Shown one piece after another: positions 27,599-36,028 of a stretch of 64,000 bases of DNA (position 1 is its first letter; each line of letters starts with the position of its first letter). The notes beneath the pieces were generated by a model, which was not told where the DNA came from, ran no database searches, and worked only from the letters and a program-made list of their open reading frames with translations. Location: assembly GCF_036226925.1 (NCBI RefSeq), contig NZ_CP109031.1, positions 6,262,001-6,326,000 of the forward strand. The letters are read 5' to 3'. Made by a program: the position numbers and the translations under genes. Origin of the DNA: Streptomyces sp. NBC_00659 (GTDB lineage Bacteria > Actinomycetota > Actinomycetes > Streptomycetales > Streptomycetaceae).

Positions 27599-27858
27599 GC
27601 CTCCGCACCTCCCTTCGCCGAGGTACGGGCCCGCTGGTCACGTCGCCAGAGCTGGTACGCGACCACCGTCAGCAGCGTGGAAAGGGGTACCCACAGCAGC
27701 TGGTACCAGTAGAAGAACGGGATGCCGATGAACGCCGGGTCGGTCTTCGTGTAGGAGCCGACCCACAGCATCGCCCCGAAGGGCGCGAGCAGACAGAGGG
27801 CGATCACCACACGTACCGGTGTCACCACTGGTGGTTTCACTTCGGGCAGGTCTGACAT
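27595..27858 (-). CDS. DUF3311 small membrane protein, symporter partner
   Basis: An 87-aa protein with two membrane helices and the conserved FIGIPFFYWYQLLWV segment of DUF3311. These proteins are nearly always encoded just before an SSS-family transporter, here with an ATGA overlap, and are thought to be accessory subunits. ATG at 27858 is chosen over 27879, because a purine-rich GGAG lies about 10 nt upstream. Confidence 0.85.
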   Translation of the reverse strand: MSDLPEVKPPVVTPVRVVIALCLLAPFGAMLWVGSYTKTDPAFIGIPFFYWYQLLWVPLSTLLTVVAYQLWRRDQRARTSAKGGAEA

Positions 27859-28061
27859 AGGGCGGCTCCGTCCCCTCATCGATCACCTGAGCAACGCGCA
27901 GGCAATCTAGGGGATGGTTCCGCTCTAGGGAACCCCTGCTCGGACGGCGGGTGCGGAGGGTTCGTGTCGGAGCGCACGGCGCCTTCGGCGGGCGCGGAAC
28001 CCCTGGGGCCGGTACGGCGCCTGACGGTCCGTCCGGGCCCGCCGGGCCGGGCGGCGCAACG

Positions 28062-28094
28062 CGCGGGTACGGGAGCGTGCGCCCCGTACCCGCG
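28062..28094 (-). terminator. Terminator of dasR
   Basis: A perfect 12-bp stem (28062-28073 with 28083-28094) and 9-nt loop lie 17 bp beyond the dasR stop. Confidence 0.75.
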
Positions 28095-28110
28095 GGTTAC
28101 GCCATATGGC

Positions 28111-28986
<876 letters not shown>

Positions 28987-29007
28987 CTATATACCGTCGG
29001 CGTACCT

Positions 29008-29023
29008 GTTGGTCTAGTCCATC
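29008..29023. promoter_or_regulatory. dre (DasR operator) candidate, dasR-proximal
   Basis: GTTGGTCTAGTCCATC contains the TGGTCTAGWCCA core of the DasR palindrome. It lies 133 bp upstream of the dasR start in the dasR-dasA intergenic region. Confidence 0.75.
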
Positions 29024-29186
29024 GCGCGCAGGCGGTGTCGTCGAACTCGGCGCGGGCTGACCGGGGATGGTTCCTTCGCAGGCCGCGAACGGGTCCGTAA
29101 TTTGTGCCGCTTGGCTACTTAAAGGTTCTTGCATATGTAGGTCCCATAACGGCCGACTGGACGGGCTTACACACCCTTGACACCCC

Positions 29187-29202
29187 CCTAGGTCTAGGCC
29201 AA
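29187..29202. promoter_or_regulatory. Weaker dre-like site
   Basis: CCTAGGTCTAGGCCAA keeps GGTCTAG-CC and the palindrome axis but deviates at the flanks. It lies 25 bp left of the stronger dasA site, center to center. Confidence 0.45.
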
Positions 29203-29211
29203 GCTCCCGGT

Positions 29212-29227
29212 ACTGGTCTACACCATT
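29212..29227. promoter_or_regulatory. dre (DasR operator) at dasA
   Basis: ACTGGTCTACACCATT is the operator sequence I know for dasA. It lies 85 bp upstream of the dasA start. Confidence 0.92.
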
Positions 29228-29312
29228 GGTCCAGTCCCGGCCCCACGGGCGGTACACGGCGTATGTCACCGCGGGGAGCAGGGGGGTTTGTGGCATCCCT
29301 GAGGAGGGTGGC

Positions 29313-30596
29313 GTGAAGCGCAAGCTGATAGCCGCGATCGGTATCGCGGGCATGATGTTCTCCGTCGCGGCGTGCGGCAACGACGACAAGTCCGGGGGGT
29401 CGGACAAGGGTGCGGACGCCAAGGAGCTGACGGTCTGGCTCACGGTCGACGCGCAGAACAACTGGCCCGACCTGGTCAAGCAGGCCGACACGGCGATCGA
29501 GGCGAAGCACCCCGGCATCAAGATCAAGCACGAGTACTACGGCTGGCCGGACAAGAACACCAAGCTCGACGCGGTCCTCGCCACCGACAAGGCGCCGGAC
29601 GTGGTCGAGATGGGCAACACCGAGATGCTCGGCTACATGGTCAAGGGCGCCTTCGCTCCCCTCGACGCCTCGAAGTTCGAGAACTCGGACGCCTGGCTGG
29701 ACGGCCTCAAGGAGTCCGTGACCTACGACGGCAAGACCTATGGCGTGCCGTACTACGCCGGTGGCCGCGTCGGCAACTGGCGCAAGGACGTCGCCGCCTC
29801 GGCCGGAGTGAAGTCCACGCCGAAGACGTACGCGGAGCTCACCTCCGACCTGGACAAGATCCAGAAGAAGCAGGGCGCCAAGTTCAGCGCCTGGTACCAG
29901 CCCACCCGCGACTGGTACGCGGCCATGTCCTTCGTCTACGACGCCGGCGGCTCCATCGCGAAGGAGGAGGGCGGCACGTGGAAGGCCAACCTCTCCTCGC
30001 CCGAGTCGGTCAAGGGCCTCAACGAGTTCAAGACCATCGTCGACAAGTACATGCACGGCGACAAGACCAAGGACGAGTCCGACCGTTACATCGTCTACGG
30101 CCAGGGCAAGTCCGGCATGATCTTCGGTGCCGCCTGGGAGGGCGCGACCGCCGAGGACCCGAAGAGCGACAAGACCGGCAAGCTCAAGGGCAACCTCGAG
30201 AACTTCGTGATGCCCGGCCCGTCCGGCAAGAACCTCCCGGTCTTCCTGGGCGGCTCCGACCTTGCCGTCCCGGTGAAGTCGAAGGCGCAGGCCGTCGCCG
30301 CCGAGTGGATCAACGCGTTCACCGGCGCCAAGGGCCAGAAGTACCTGATGGGCAAGGGCAACCTGCCCAACAACAAGACCGACCTGGTCAGCCTGCAGAG
30401 CGACCCGGCGACGGCCGTTCCGGCCACCGCGGCCGAGTCCAGCTGGTTCGTCCCGATGGCACCGGGCTGGGGCCAGGTCGAGAAGGCCCAGGTCCTGCAG
30501 ACCATGCTGCAGAACATCGGCACCGGCAAGAAGTCGGTCGCGGACGCCGCGAAGGAAGCGGACACCGCGATCGACAAGGTCATCAACACCAAGTGA
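29313..30596 (+). CDS. dasA: Chitobiose-binding lipoprotein of the Das ABC transporter
   Basis: A 427-aa extracellular solute-binding protein (family 1). The signal peptide ends in the lipobox SVAAC, so the mature protein is a membrane-anchored lipoprotein. It captures N,N'-diacetylchitobiose for DasBC; the ATPase is the shared MsiK, encoded elsewhere. GTG at 29313 follows GAGGAGG by 5 nt; longer upstream starts lie in the operator region and are rejected. A hairpin after the gene separates it from dasB. Confidence 0.95.
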   Translation: MKRKLIAAIGIAGMMFSVAACGNDDKSGGSDKGADAKELTVWLTVDAQNNWPDLVKQADTAIEAKHPGIKIKHEYYGWPDKNTKLDAVLATDKAPDVVEMGNTEMLGYMVKGAFAPLDASKFENSDAWLDGLKESVTYDGKTYGVPYYAGGRVGNWRKDVAASAGVKSTPKTYAELTSDLDKIQKKQGAKFSAWYQPTRDWYAAMSFVYDAGGSIAKEEGGTWKANLSSPESVKGLNEFKTIVDKYMHGDKTKDESDRYIVYGQGKSGMIFGAAWEGATAEDPKSDKTGKLKGNLENFVMPGPSGKNLPVFLGGSDLAVPVKSKAQAVAAEWINAFTGAKGQKYLMGKGNLPNNKTDLVSLQSDPATAVPATAAESSWFVPMAPGWGQVEKAQVLQTMLQNIGTGKKSVADAAKEADTAIDKVINTK

Positions 30597-30603
30597 CCTG
30601 AGA

Positions 30604-30647
30604 GCAGGGCCCCGTCGGTCCTCCGTCACGGAGGGGCGGGGCCCTGC
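30604..30647 (+). terminator. Intra-operon hairpin between dasA and dasB
   Basis: An outer 11-bp stem (30604-30614 with 30637-30647) encloses an inner CCTCCG/CGGAGG stem. It probably terminates part of the transcripts, giving more binding protein than permease. Confidence 0.75.
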
Positions 30648-30741
30648 CTCCCGTACGGCCCGGCCGGGGTCTCACCCCCTGACGCCCGGCCGTGCGGGCC
30701 TTCGCTTTCGTACGACCTGAGGGACCGCTGAGGAGCGCGCG

Positions 30742-31728
30742 ATGAGTGCCGCAGACACGACCACCCCTGCCAAGGTGCCGCCGCCGCGGCAGGCACCACC
30801 ACCGGCCGTCGCGAAGGCGCCACGCGCCAGGCGGACCTCGGGTGCGGCGGCGGCCCCCTGGGCCCTGCTCGCCCCGTGCCTGCTGATCCTCGCGCTCGTC
30901 CTCGGCTATCCGCTGGTGCGCCTGGTCACGCTCTCCTTCCAGAAGTTCGGCCAGTCCCAGCTCTGGGGCTTCCAGCCGGCCGAGTCGGTCGGCTTCGACA
31001 ACTTCGAGGGCGTGCTCTCGGACAGCGAGTTCTGGGCGGTGGTCGTCCGGACCGTCCTGTTCGCCGGCGGGGCCGTCGTCTTCACCATGGTCATCGGCAT
31101 GCTGATCGCGCTGCTCCTCCAGCGGGTGTCCGGCTGGGTGAAGACGCTGATCAACATCGTGCTGGTGGCGAGCTGGGGCATGCCCATCATCGTGGCCACC
31201 ACCGTCTTCAAGTGGCTCTTCGACTCCGACTACGGCGTCTTCAACGCGCTGCTCAGCAGGCTGCCCGGCGTCGACATGGTCGGCCACAACTGGTTCGCCA
31301 GCGGGACGCAGGGCCTGAGCGTGATCATGCTCCTGGTCGTCTGGGGCGCGGTGCCCTTCGTGGTCATCACGCTCAGCGCCGGACTCACCCAGGTCCCCGC
31401 CGAGCTGGAGGAGGCCGCACGGCTCGACGGCGCGGGTGCCTGGGGCGTCTTCCGCCATGTCACGCTGCCGATCCTCAAGCCGATCATCGTCATGCTGACG
31501 ACCCTCTCCGTCATCTGGGACATGGGCGTCTTCCCGCAGGTCTTCGTCATGCGGGGCGGCCACCCGGAGGCGGAGTTCCAGTTGCTCACCACGTACTCGT
31601 ACGACCGCGCCTTCGTCGTCAACGACTACGCGCAGGGATCGGCGATCGCGGTGCTGACCGTGCTGCTGCTCCTGGGCGTGGTCGCCGTGTACATGCGTCA
31701 GATGCTGCAGATCGGAGAGGTCGAATGA
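30742..31728 (+). CDS. dasB: Chitobiose ABC transporter permease DasB
   Basis: A 328-aa MalF-type permease with six predicted membrane helices after a Pro/Ala-rich cytoplasmic leader of about 45 residues. The cytoplasmic EAA loop reads EEAARLDGAGAWGVFRHVTLP and contacts the ATPase. It overlaps dasC by 4 bp (ATGA). Confidence 0.95.
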   Translation: MSAADTTTPAKVPPPRQAPPPAVAKAPRARRTSGAAAAPWALLAPCLLILALVLGYPLVRLVTLSFQKFGQSQLWGFQPAESVGFDNFEGVLSDSEFWAVVVRTVLFAGGAVVFTMVIGMLIALLLQRVSGWVKTLINIVLVASWGMPIIVATTVFKWLFDSDYGVFNALLSRLPGVDMVGHNWFASGTQGLSVIMLLVVWGAVPFVVITLSAGLTQVPAELEEAARLDGAGAWGVFRHVTLPILKPIIVMLTTLSVIWDMGVFPQVFVMRGGHPEAEFQLLTTYSYDRAFVVNDYAQGSAIAVLTVLLLLGVVAVYMRQMLQIGEVE

Positions 31729-32600
31729 GTGCCGTCGCCACGTCCGGGCGTACGTCCGCCACGGGGCGGAAGTCCTCCCGGCCCCGCAAGTCCAAGCTCG
31801 GCTGGAACCTGCTCGGCCTGGTCGTCTTCCTCACCGCGGGCTTCCCCGTCTACTGGATGCTCAACACGGCGATCAAGCCGGCCAAGGACGCCATCGACCC
31901 CGATCCGAGCCTGCTCCCCACCGGGTTCACGCTCGACAACTTCCGCCGAGCGCTGGACATCGCCGACTTCTGGGGCCCGGTGGGCCGCAGCCTGATCGTC
32001 TCCGTCTCGGTGGTCGTGGTCGGCATCGTGGTCGGGATGCTGGCCGCTCTGGCCATCTCCCGCTTCGCCTTCCGCGGCCGCAAGATCGTGATCGTCGGCA
32101 TCCTCGCGGTCCAGATGGTTCCGCTCGTCGCCATGATCATCCCGGTCTTCCTGCTGCTGAACGACCTGCACCAGTACGACAAGCTCTCCGGTCTGATCCT
32201 CACGTACCTGACCTTCATCCTCCCCTTCACGGTGTGGACGCTGCGCGGCTTCATCGTCAACATCCCGAAGGAGCTGGAGGAGGCGGCGATGGTCGACGGA
32301 TGCAGCCGCACGAGCGCCTTCATCCGCGTGGTCTTCCCGCTGCTGGCCCCCGGCATGGTCGCGACGTCCGTCTACGCCTTCATCCAGGCCTGGAACGAAT
32401 ACCTCTACGCCCTCATGCTGCTGAGCCAGCAGAACCAGACCGCCACGGTCTGGCTCGGCAACTTCACCACCAAGCACGGCACCGAGTACGCCCCGATGAT
32501 GGCCGGATCCACCATGATGGCCGTGCCGATCGTCGTCCTGTTCCTCCTTGTCCAGCGCAAGATGGCCGCGGGTCTGACCGCGGGCGCCGTGAAGGGATAA
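31725..32600 (+). CDS. dasC: Chitobiose ABC transporter permease DasC
   Basis: A 291-aa MalG-type permease with six membrane helices and the EAA loop ELEEAAMVDGCSRTSAF. It forms the heterodimeric channel with DasB. The gene is followed 9 bp later by nagZ, so import and intracellular hydrolysis are coupled. No ATPase gene is present. Confidence 0.95.
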   Translation: MSAVATSGRTSATGRKSSRPRKSKLGWNLLGLVVFLTAGFPVYWMLNTAIKPAKDAIDPDPSLLPTGFTLDNFRRALDIADFWGPVGRSLIVSVSVVVVGIVVGMLAALAISRFAFRGRKIVIVGILAVQMVPLVAMIIPVFLLLNDLHQYDKLSGLILTYLTFILPFTVWTLRGFIVNIPKELEEAAMVDGCSRTSAFIRVVFPLLAPGMVATSVYAFIQAWNEYLYALMLLSQQNQTATVWLGNFTTKHGTEYAPMMAGSTMMAVPIVVLFLLVQRKMAAGLTAGAVKG

Positions 32601-32609
32601 CGCCTCCCG

Positions 32610-34334
32610 ATGACGACATTCGCCAGTGGTACAGACACCCTGACGCGCGACGCCCTCACCGTGCTCCAGCCCGGTTTCACCGGGACCACGGCCCCGGACT
32701 GGCTGCTGCGCCGTCTCGGTGAAGGCCTCGCCTCCGTCGGCCTGTTCGGCCGCAACATCGCCTCGCCCGATCAACTGGCGGCACTGACCGCCCAGTTGCG
32801 CGTCGAACGGGACGACGTCCTCGTCGCCATCGACGAGGAGGGCGGTGACGTCACCCGTCTGGAGGTGCGCACCGGCTCGTCCTTCCCGGGCAACCACGCG
32901 CTGGGCGCCGTCGACGACGTGGCGCTCACCGAGGCGGTCGCCCTCGAACTCGGCCGCAGACTGGCCGCGTGCGGGGTGAACCTCAACTGGGCCCCGTCCG
33001 CCGACGTGAACTCCAACCCGGCCAACCCGGTCATCGGCGTACGGTCCTTCGGGGCCGACACCGGCCTGGTGGCCCGGCACACGGCCGCCTACGTCAGGGG
33101 CCTCCAGGCCGCGGGCGTGGCCGCCTGCACCAAGCACTTCCCGGGCCACGGGGACACCGCGGTGGACTCCCACCACGCCCTGCCGCGCATCGACGTGGAC
33201 CTGTCGGTCCTCCAGTCCCGCGAACTCGTCCCCTTCCGGGCCGCCATCGCCGCGGGCAGCCGTGCCGTGATGAGCGCGCACATCCTCGTCCCGGCGCTGG
33301 ACCCGGACCGCCCGGCCACCCTCTCCCGCCGCATCCTCACGGGCCTGCTGCGCGAGGAGCTCGGCTACGAGGGCCTCATCGTCACCGACGGCATGGAGAT
33401 GCAGGCCATCGCGGCGACGTACGGCATCGAGCGGGGCAGTGTGCTGGCCATCGCGGCCGGTGCGGACGCCATCTGCGTCGGCGGCGGGCTGGCGGACGAC
33501 GACACCGTGCGCCGGCTGCGCGACGCCCTGGTCTCCGCCGTCCGGTCCGGCGAGCTCCCCGAGGAACGCCTCGCGGACGCGGCGAACCGGGTGCGGGCGC
33601 TGGCCGAGTGGACGGCCGTGACCGCCGCCGCCCGGAAGGCCTCCCCGGCCGCCTCCGGCCCGGCGGCCGGCTCTCCCACGAATGGCTTGAACAGCTCGAA
33701 CGGATCGAACAGCTCGGGCGGTACGGGTGGTGCGAGCGGTACGGGTGGCGTGAACGGTACCGGTGGTACGGATGTCACCGGTCGTGCGAACGGTACAGCG
33801 GGTACAGGCGGTACGGGCAGTCCCGACGGAACCGGCGGGTCGCACGGAGCGGGCAGGCCGGACGGAGCCGGCGGCGGTACGGCCCGGACCGCCGATGTGG
33901 GCCTGGTCGCCGCCCGGCGCGCGCTGACCGTGACCCGCTCCGCGTCGTACACCCCGCTCACCGAGGCTCCCTACGTCGCAGCGCTCACCCCGGTCGCGAA
34001 CATCGCCGTCGGCGACGAGACCCCCTGGGGCGTGGCGGCGGAACTGGCCCGGCTGCTTCCCGGCACCGAGACCGGCAGCTTCACCGGTGAGGACGCGGGC
34101 TCCTCGGCGCTCGCGGCCGCCGCCGGGCGGCCCCTCGTCGCGGTGGTCCGCGACGAGCACCGTCACCCCTGGATGACGGCGGCCCTCGACACCCTGCTCG
34201 CCTCCCGCCCCGACACCGTCGTGGTCGAGATGGGCGTCCCCCAGTCGGCTCCCCGGGGAGCCCTGCACATCGCCACCCACGGCGCGGCACGGGTGTGCGG
34301 CCGCGCGGCGGCGGAGGTCATCGCGGGCGCGTAG
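32610..34334 (+). CDS. nagZ: Intracellular beta-N-acetylglucosaminidase (GH3) with a low-complexity linker
   Basis: A 574-aa GH3 enzyme without signal peptide. The family signature KHFPGHGDTAVDSHHALP lies at about 175-192, and the nucleophile Asp260 is in VTDGMEM. It should split imported chitobiose into GlcNAc and could also act on muropeptides. Residues 344-425 are an insert of Gly/Thr/Asn/Ser repeats (GTGG, NGTG) joining the catalytic barrel to a C-terminal alpha/beta domain. The gene closes the das operon. Confidence 0.93.
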   Translation: MTTFASGTDTLTRDALTVLQPGFTGTTAPDWLLRRLGEGLASVGLFGRNIASPDQLAALTAQLRVERDDVLVAIDEEGGDVTRLEVRTGSSFPGNHALGAVDDVALTEAVALELGRRLAACGVNLNWAPSADVNSNPANPVIGVRSFGADTGLVARHTAAYVRGLQAAGVAACTKHFPGHGDTAVDSHHALPRIDVDLSVLQSRELVPFRAAIAAGSRAVMSAHILVPALDPDRPATLSRRILTGLLREELGYEGLIVTDGMEMQAIAATYGIERGSVLAIAAGADAICVGGGLADDDTVRRLRDALVSAVRSGELPEERLADAANRVRALAEWTAVTAAARKASPAASGPAAGSPTNGLNSSNGSNSSGGTGGASGTGGVNGTGGTDVTGRANGTAGTGGTGSPDGTGGSHGAGRPDGAGGGTARTADVGLVAARRALTVTRSASYTPLTEAPYVAALTPVANIAVGDETPWGVAAELARLLPGTETGSFTGEDAGSSALAAAAGRPLVAVVRDEHRHPWMTAALDTLLASRPDTVVVEMGVPQSAPRGALHIATHGAARVCGRAAAEVIAGA

Positions 34335-34340
34335 CGCCCC

Positions 34341-34440
34341 GGGCCCCGGGCCTGTCTTCCGGGCCCCGGGCCTGTCTTCCGGGCCCCGGGCCTGTCTTCC
34401 GGGCCCCGGGCCTGTCTTCCGGGCCCCGGGCCTGGCCTCC
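34341..34440. repeat. 20-bp tandem repeat downstream of nagZ
   Basis: Four perfect copies of a 20-bp unit beginning GGGCCCCGGGCC (34341-34420), a fifth with two changes (to 34440) and degenerate half units to about 34510. Each unit contains the palindromic core CCGGGGCCCGG, so successive units can fold or pair with each other. Confidence 0.95.
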
Positions 34441-34545
34441 GGGCCCCGGCCTCGGGACTCAGCCCTGGCCCTGGGCCTGGCCCCGGTGTCGGCCCCCGGG
34501 CTTCCGGGCCCTGGCCCCGGGGCGCACCGGGCCACCACGCACAAC

Positions 34546-34577
34546 GTGCCGGGCACTCCCTCGGGAGTGCCCGGCAC
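34546..34577. terminator. Terminator between nagZ and nagB
   Basis: A perfect 15-bp stem (34546-34560 with 34563-34577) has a minimal loop. It serves the minus-strand nagB and probably the das operon too. Confidence 0.85.
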
Positions 34578-34618
34578 CGTTCTGTCTCCGCGGCGGGGCG
34601 CGGCGCGCCGGCCCGCCT

Positions 34619-35404
34619 CTAGATGCCCTGCCAGTCCGGCTTGGCGGCGAACGTCTGGCGGAAGTAGTCCCCGAGCTTCAGCTTGGACGCGGCGGCGTCG
34701 TCGACGACCACCGTCGCGTGCGGGTGCAGCTGAAGCGCCGACGCGGGGCAGACCGCCGCGACCGGCCCCTCGACCGTCGCCGCCACGGCGTCCGCCTTGC
34801 CCTCGCCGGTCGCGAGCAGCACCAGGTGCCGTGCCTCCAGGATCGTGCCGATGCCCTGGGTGATGACGTGGTGCGGCACCTGCTCGATGTCGCCGTCGAA
34901 GAAGCGGGCGTTGTCCACCCGGGTCTGCTCGGTCAGCGTCTTGATGCGGGTCCGGGAGGCGAGCGAGGAGCACGGTTCGTTGAACCCGATGTGCCCGTCC
35001 GTCCCGATCCCCAGCAGCTGGAGGTCGACCCCGCCGGCCGCCGCCAGCGCCCTGTCGTACGCCTCGCACGCGGCCTGGACGTCCGCCGCCGTGCCGTCGG
35101 GCCCCATGAACGCGTCCATGCCGATGCCCAGCGGCTCCAGCACCTCGCGCCGCAGCACGGAGCGGTAGGACTCGGGGTGCTCGGCCGGCAGCCCCACGTA
35201 CTCGTCGAGCTGGGCGATGCGCGCACCCGAGGTGTCCACGGCACCGGAACCCACTCGGGCCGCCAGCGCCGCGTAGATGGGCAGCGGCGTCGAGCCGGTG
35301 GCCACGCCGAGGAGCGCGTCGGGCTTGCGCCTGAGCAGTTCCGCCATGGCCTCGGCGATCAGCTCGCCGCCCGCCTTGGCGTCCGGGACGATGACAACTT
35401 CCAC
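34619..35404 (-). CDS. nagB: Glucosamine-6-phosphate deaminase
   Basis: A 261-aa protein that converts GlcN-6-P to fructose-6-P and ammonia. It shows LGVATGSTPLPIY (phosphate loop), LDEYVGL and GIGTDGHIGFNEP, all catalytic motifs of the family. GTG at 35404 gives the standard length. It converges on the das operon and carries its own DasR-like site 62 bp upstream. Its substrate is the DasR effector, closing a feedback loop. Confidence 0.96.
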   Translation of the reverse strand: MEVVIVPDAKAGGELIAEAMAELLRRKPDALLGVATGSTPLPIYAALAARVGSGAVDTSGARIAQLDEYVGLPAEHPESYRSVLRREVLEPLGIGMDAFMGPDGTAADVQAACEAYDRALAAAGGVDLQLLGIGTDGHIGFNEPCSSLASRTRIKTLTEQTRVDNARFFDGDIEQVPHHVITQGIGTILEARHLVLLATGEGKADAVAATVEGPVAAVCPASALQLHPHATVVVDDAAASKLKLGDYFRQTFAAKPDWQGI

Positions 35405-35465
35405 GCTGGGCCTGCCGATCTGGAGAGGGGACTCAGGAACGCATCCGAATCCGAAGGGGGACACA

Positions 35466-35481
35466 TGTGGTATAGACCAAT
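35466..35481. promoter_or_regulatory. dre candidate at nagB
   Basis: TGTGGTATAGACCAAT matches the DasR palindrome (TGGTCTAGACCA core) with one change in the core. It is 62 bp upstream of the nagB start. Confidence 0.8.
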
Positions 35482-35732
35482 CTAGCAGAGCGTCACCCTT
35501 TCGTCGCCCCGTCGCGGGGCGCGTCGCGGGGTGAACCGCCGTCCCCGCGGGGATCCGCCCCGGCCCGTTCCGCCCGTCCGGCGACTCCGGCTGCGGCGAC
35601 GCCTCCCGTTCGTGAACCGAAGCGGGATAGTCTGACGGGCGCTCCTGGTGTTGGATGAGCGGACGACGGCGAACACGACCGGAGCGCAAGGGCCGTGGAC
35701 GCGCCCGCGGGTGCGGACGCATGGACGCGGAA

Positions 35733-35748
35733 CCATGGTCTAGTCCAC
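35733..35748. promoter_or_regulatory. dre candidate upstream of the sensor kinase gene
   Basis: CATGGTCTAGTCCACA has an intact TGGTCTAGTCCA core. It lies 281 bp before the kinase start and 329 bp before nagB, so it could act on either. Confidence 0.65.
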
Positions 35749-36028
35749 AATGCTTTGAGAAACTGAACAAGCCTCCGTCTTCCCCGCACAGGAAGACGGA
35801 CCGAGGAACCGGCGCTCTCTGCCCTGACTGCACCGGCTCCTCTCTTCGGCCGACCGGGACCGCACACCCCACGGCCGTTGTTGCTCCGGGCTGCGGTGCC
35901 GGGAGGGTTGAGGGTCCCTCCCAGGCGCCGCGGCCCGCGGGTGTTTCCGGGGCCGCACGGCGCTTCCGGGGCGCCGGGAGCGCGGCCGATTTCGGGACCT
36001 GTCGGATCCTCCGGGTACGCTCGCACTC

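Larger units (their letters stand above)
35405..36028. other. Regulatory region between nagB and the sensor kinase
   Basis: The 624 bp contain a DasR-like site next to nagB, a second, stronger DasR-like site at 35733-35748 and a GC-rich leader before the kinase gene. Open frames across it have no ribosome binding site or recognisable product. Confidence 0.6.

Noticed and set aside
34341..34440. CRISPR array
   Set aside because: Units are head-to-tail with no spacers between them and no cas genes nearby.
31698..35069. Minus-strand open frame of 1123 codons
   Set aside because: It lies antisense to dasC and nagZ, has Gly/Arg/Val-rich composition without any domain, and results from high GC at third positions.
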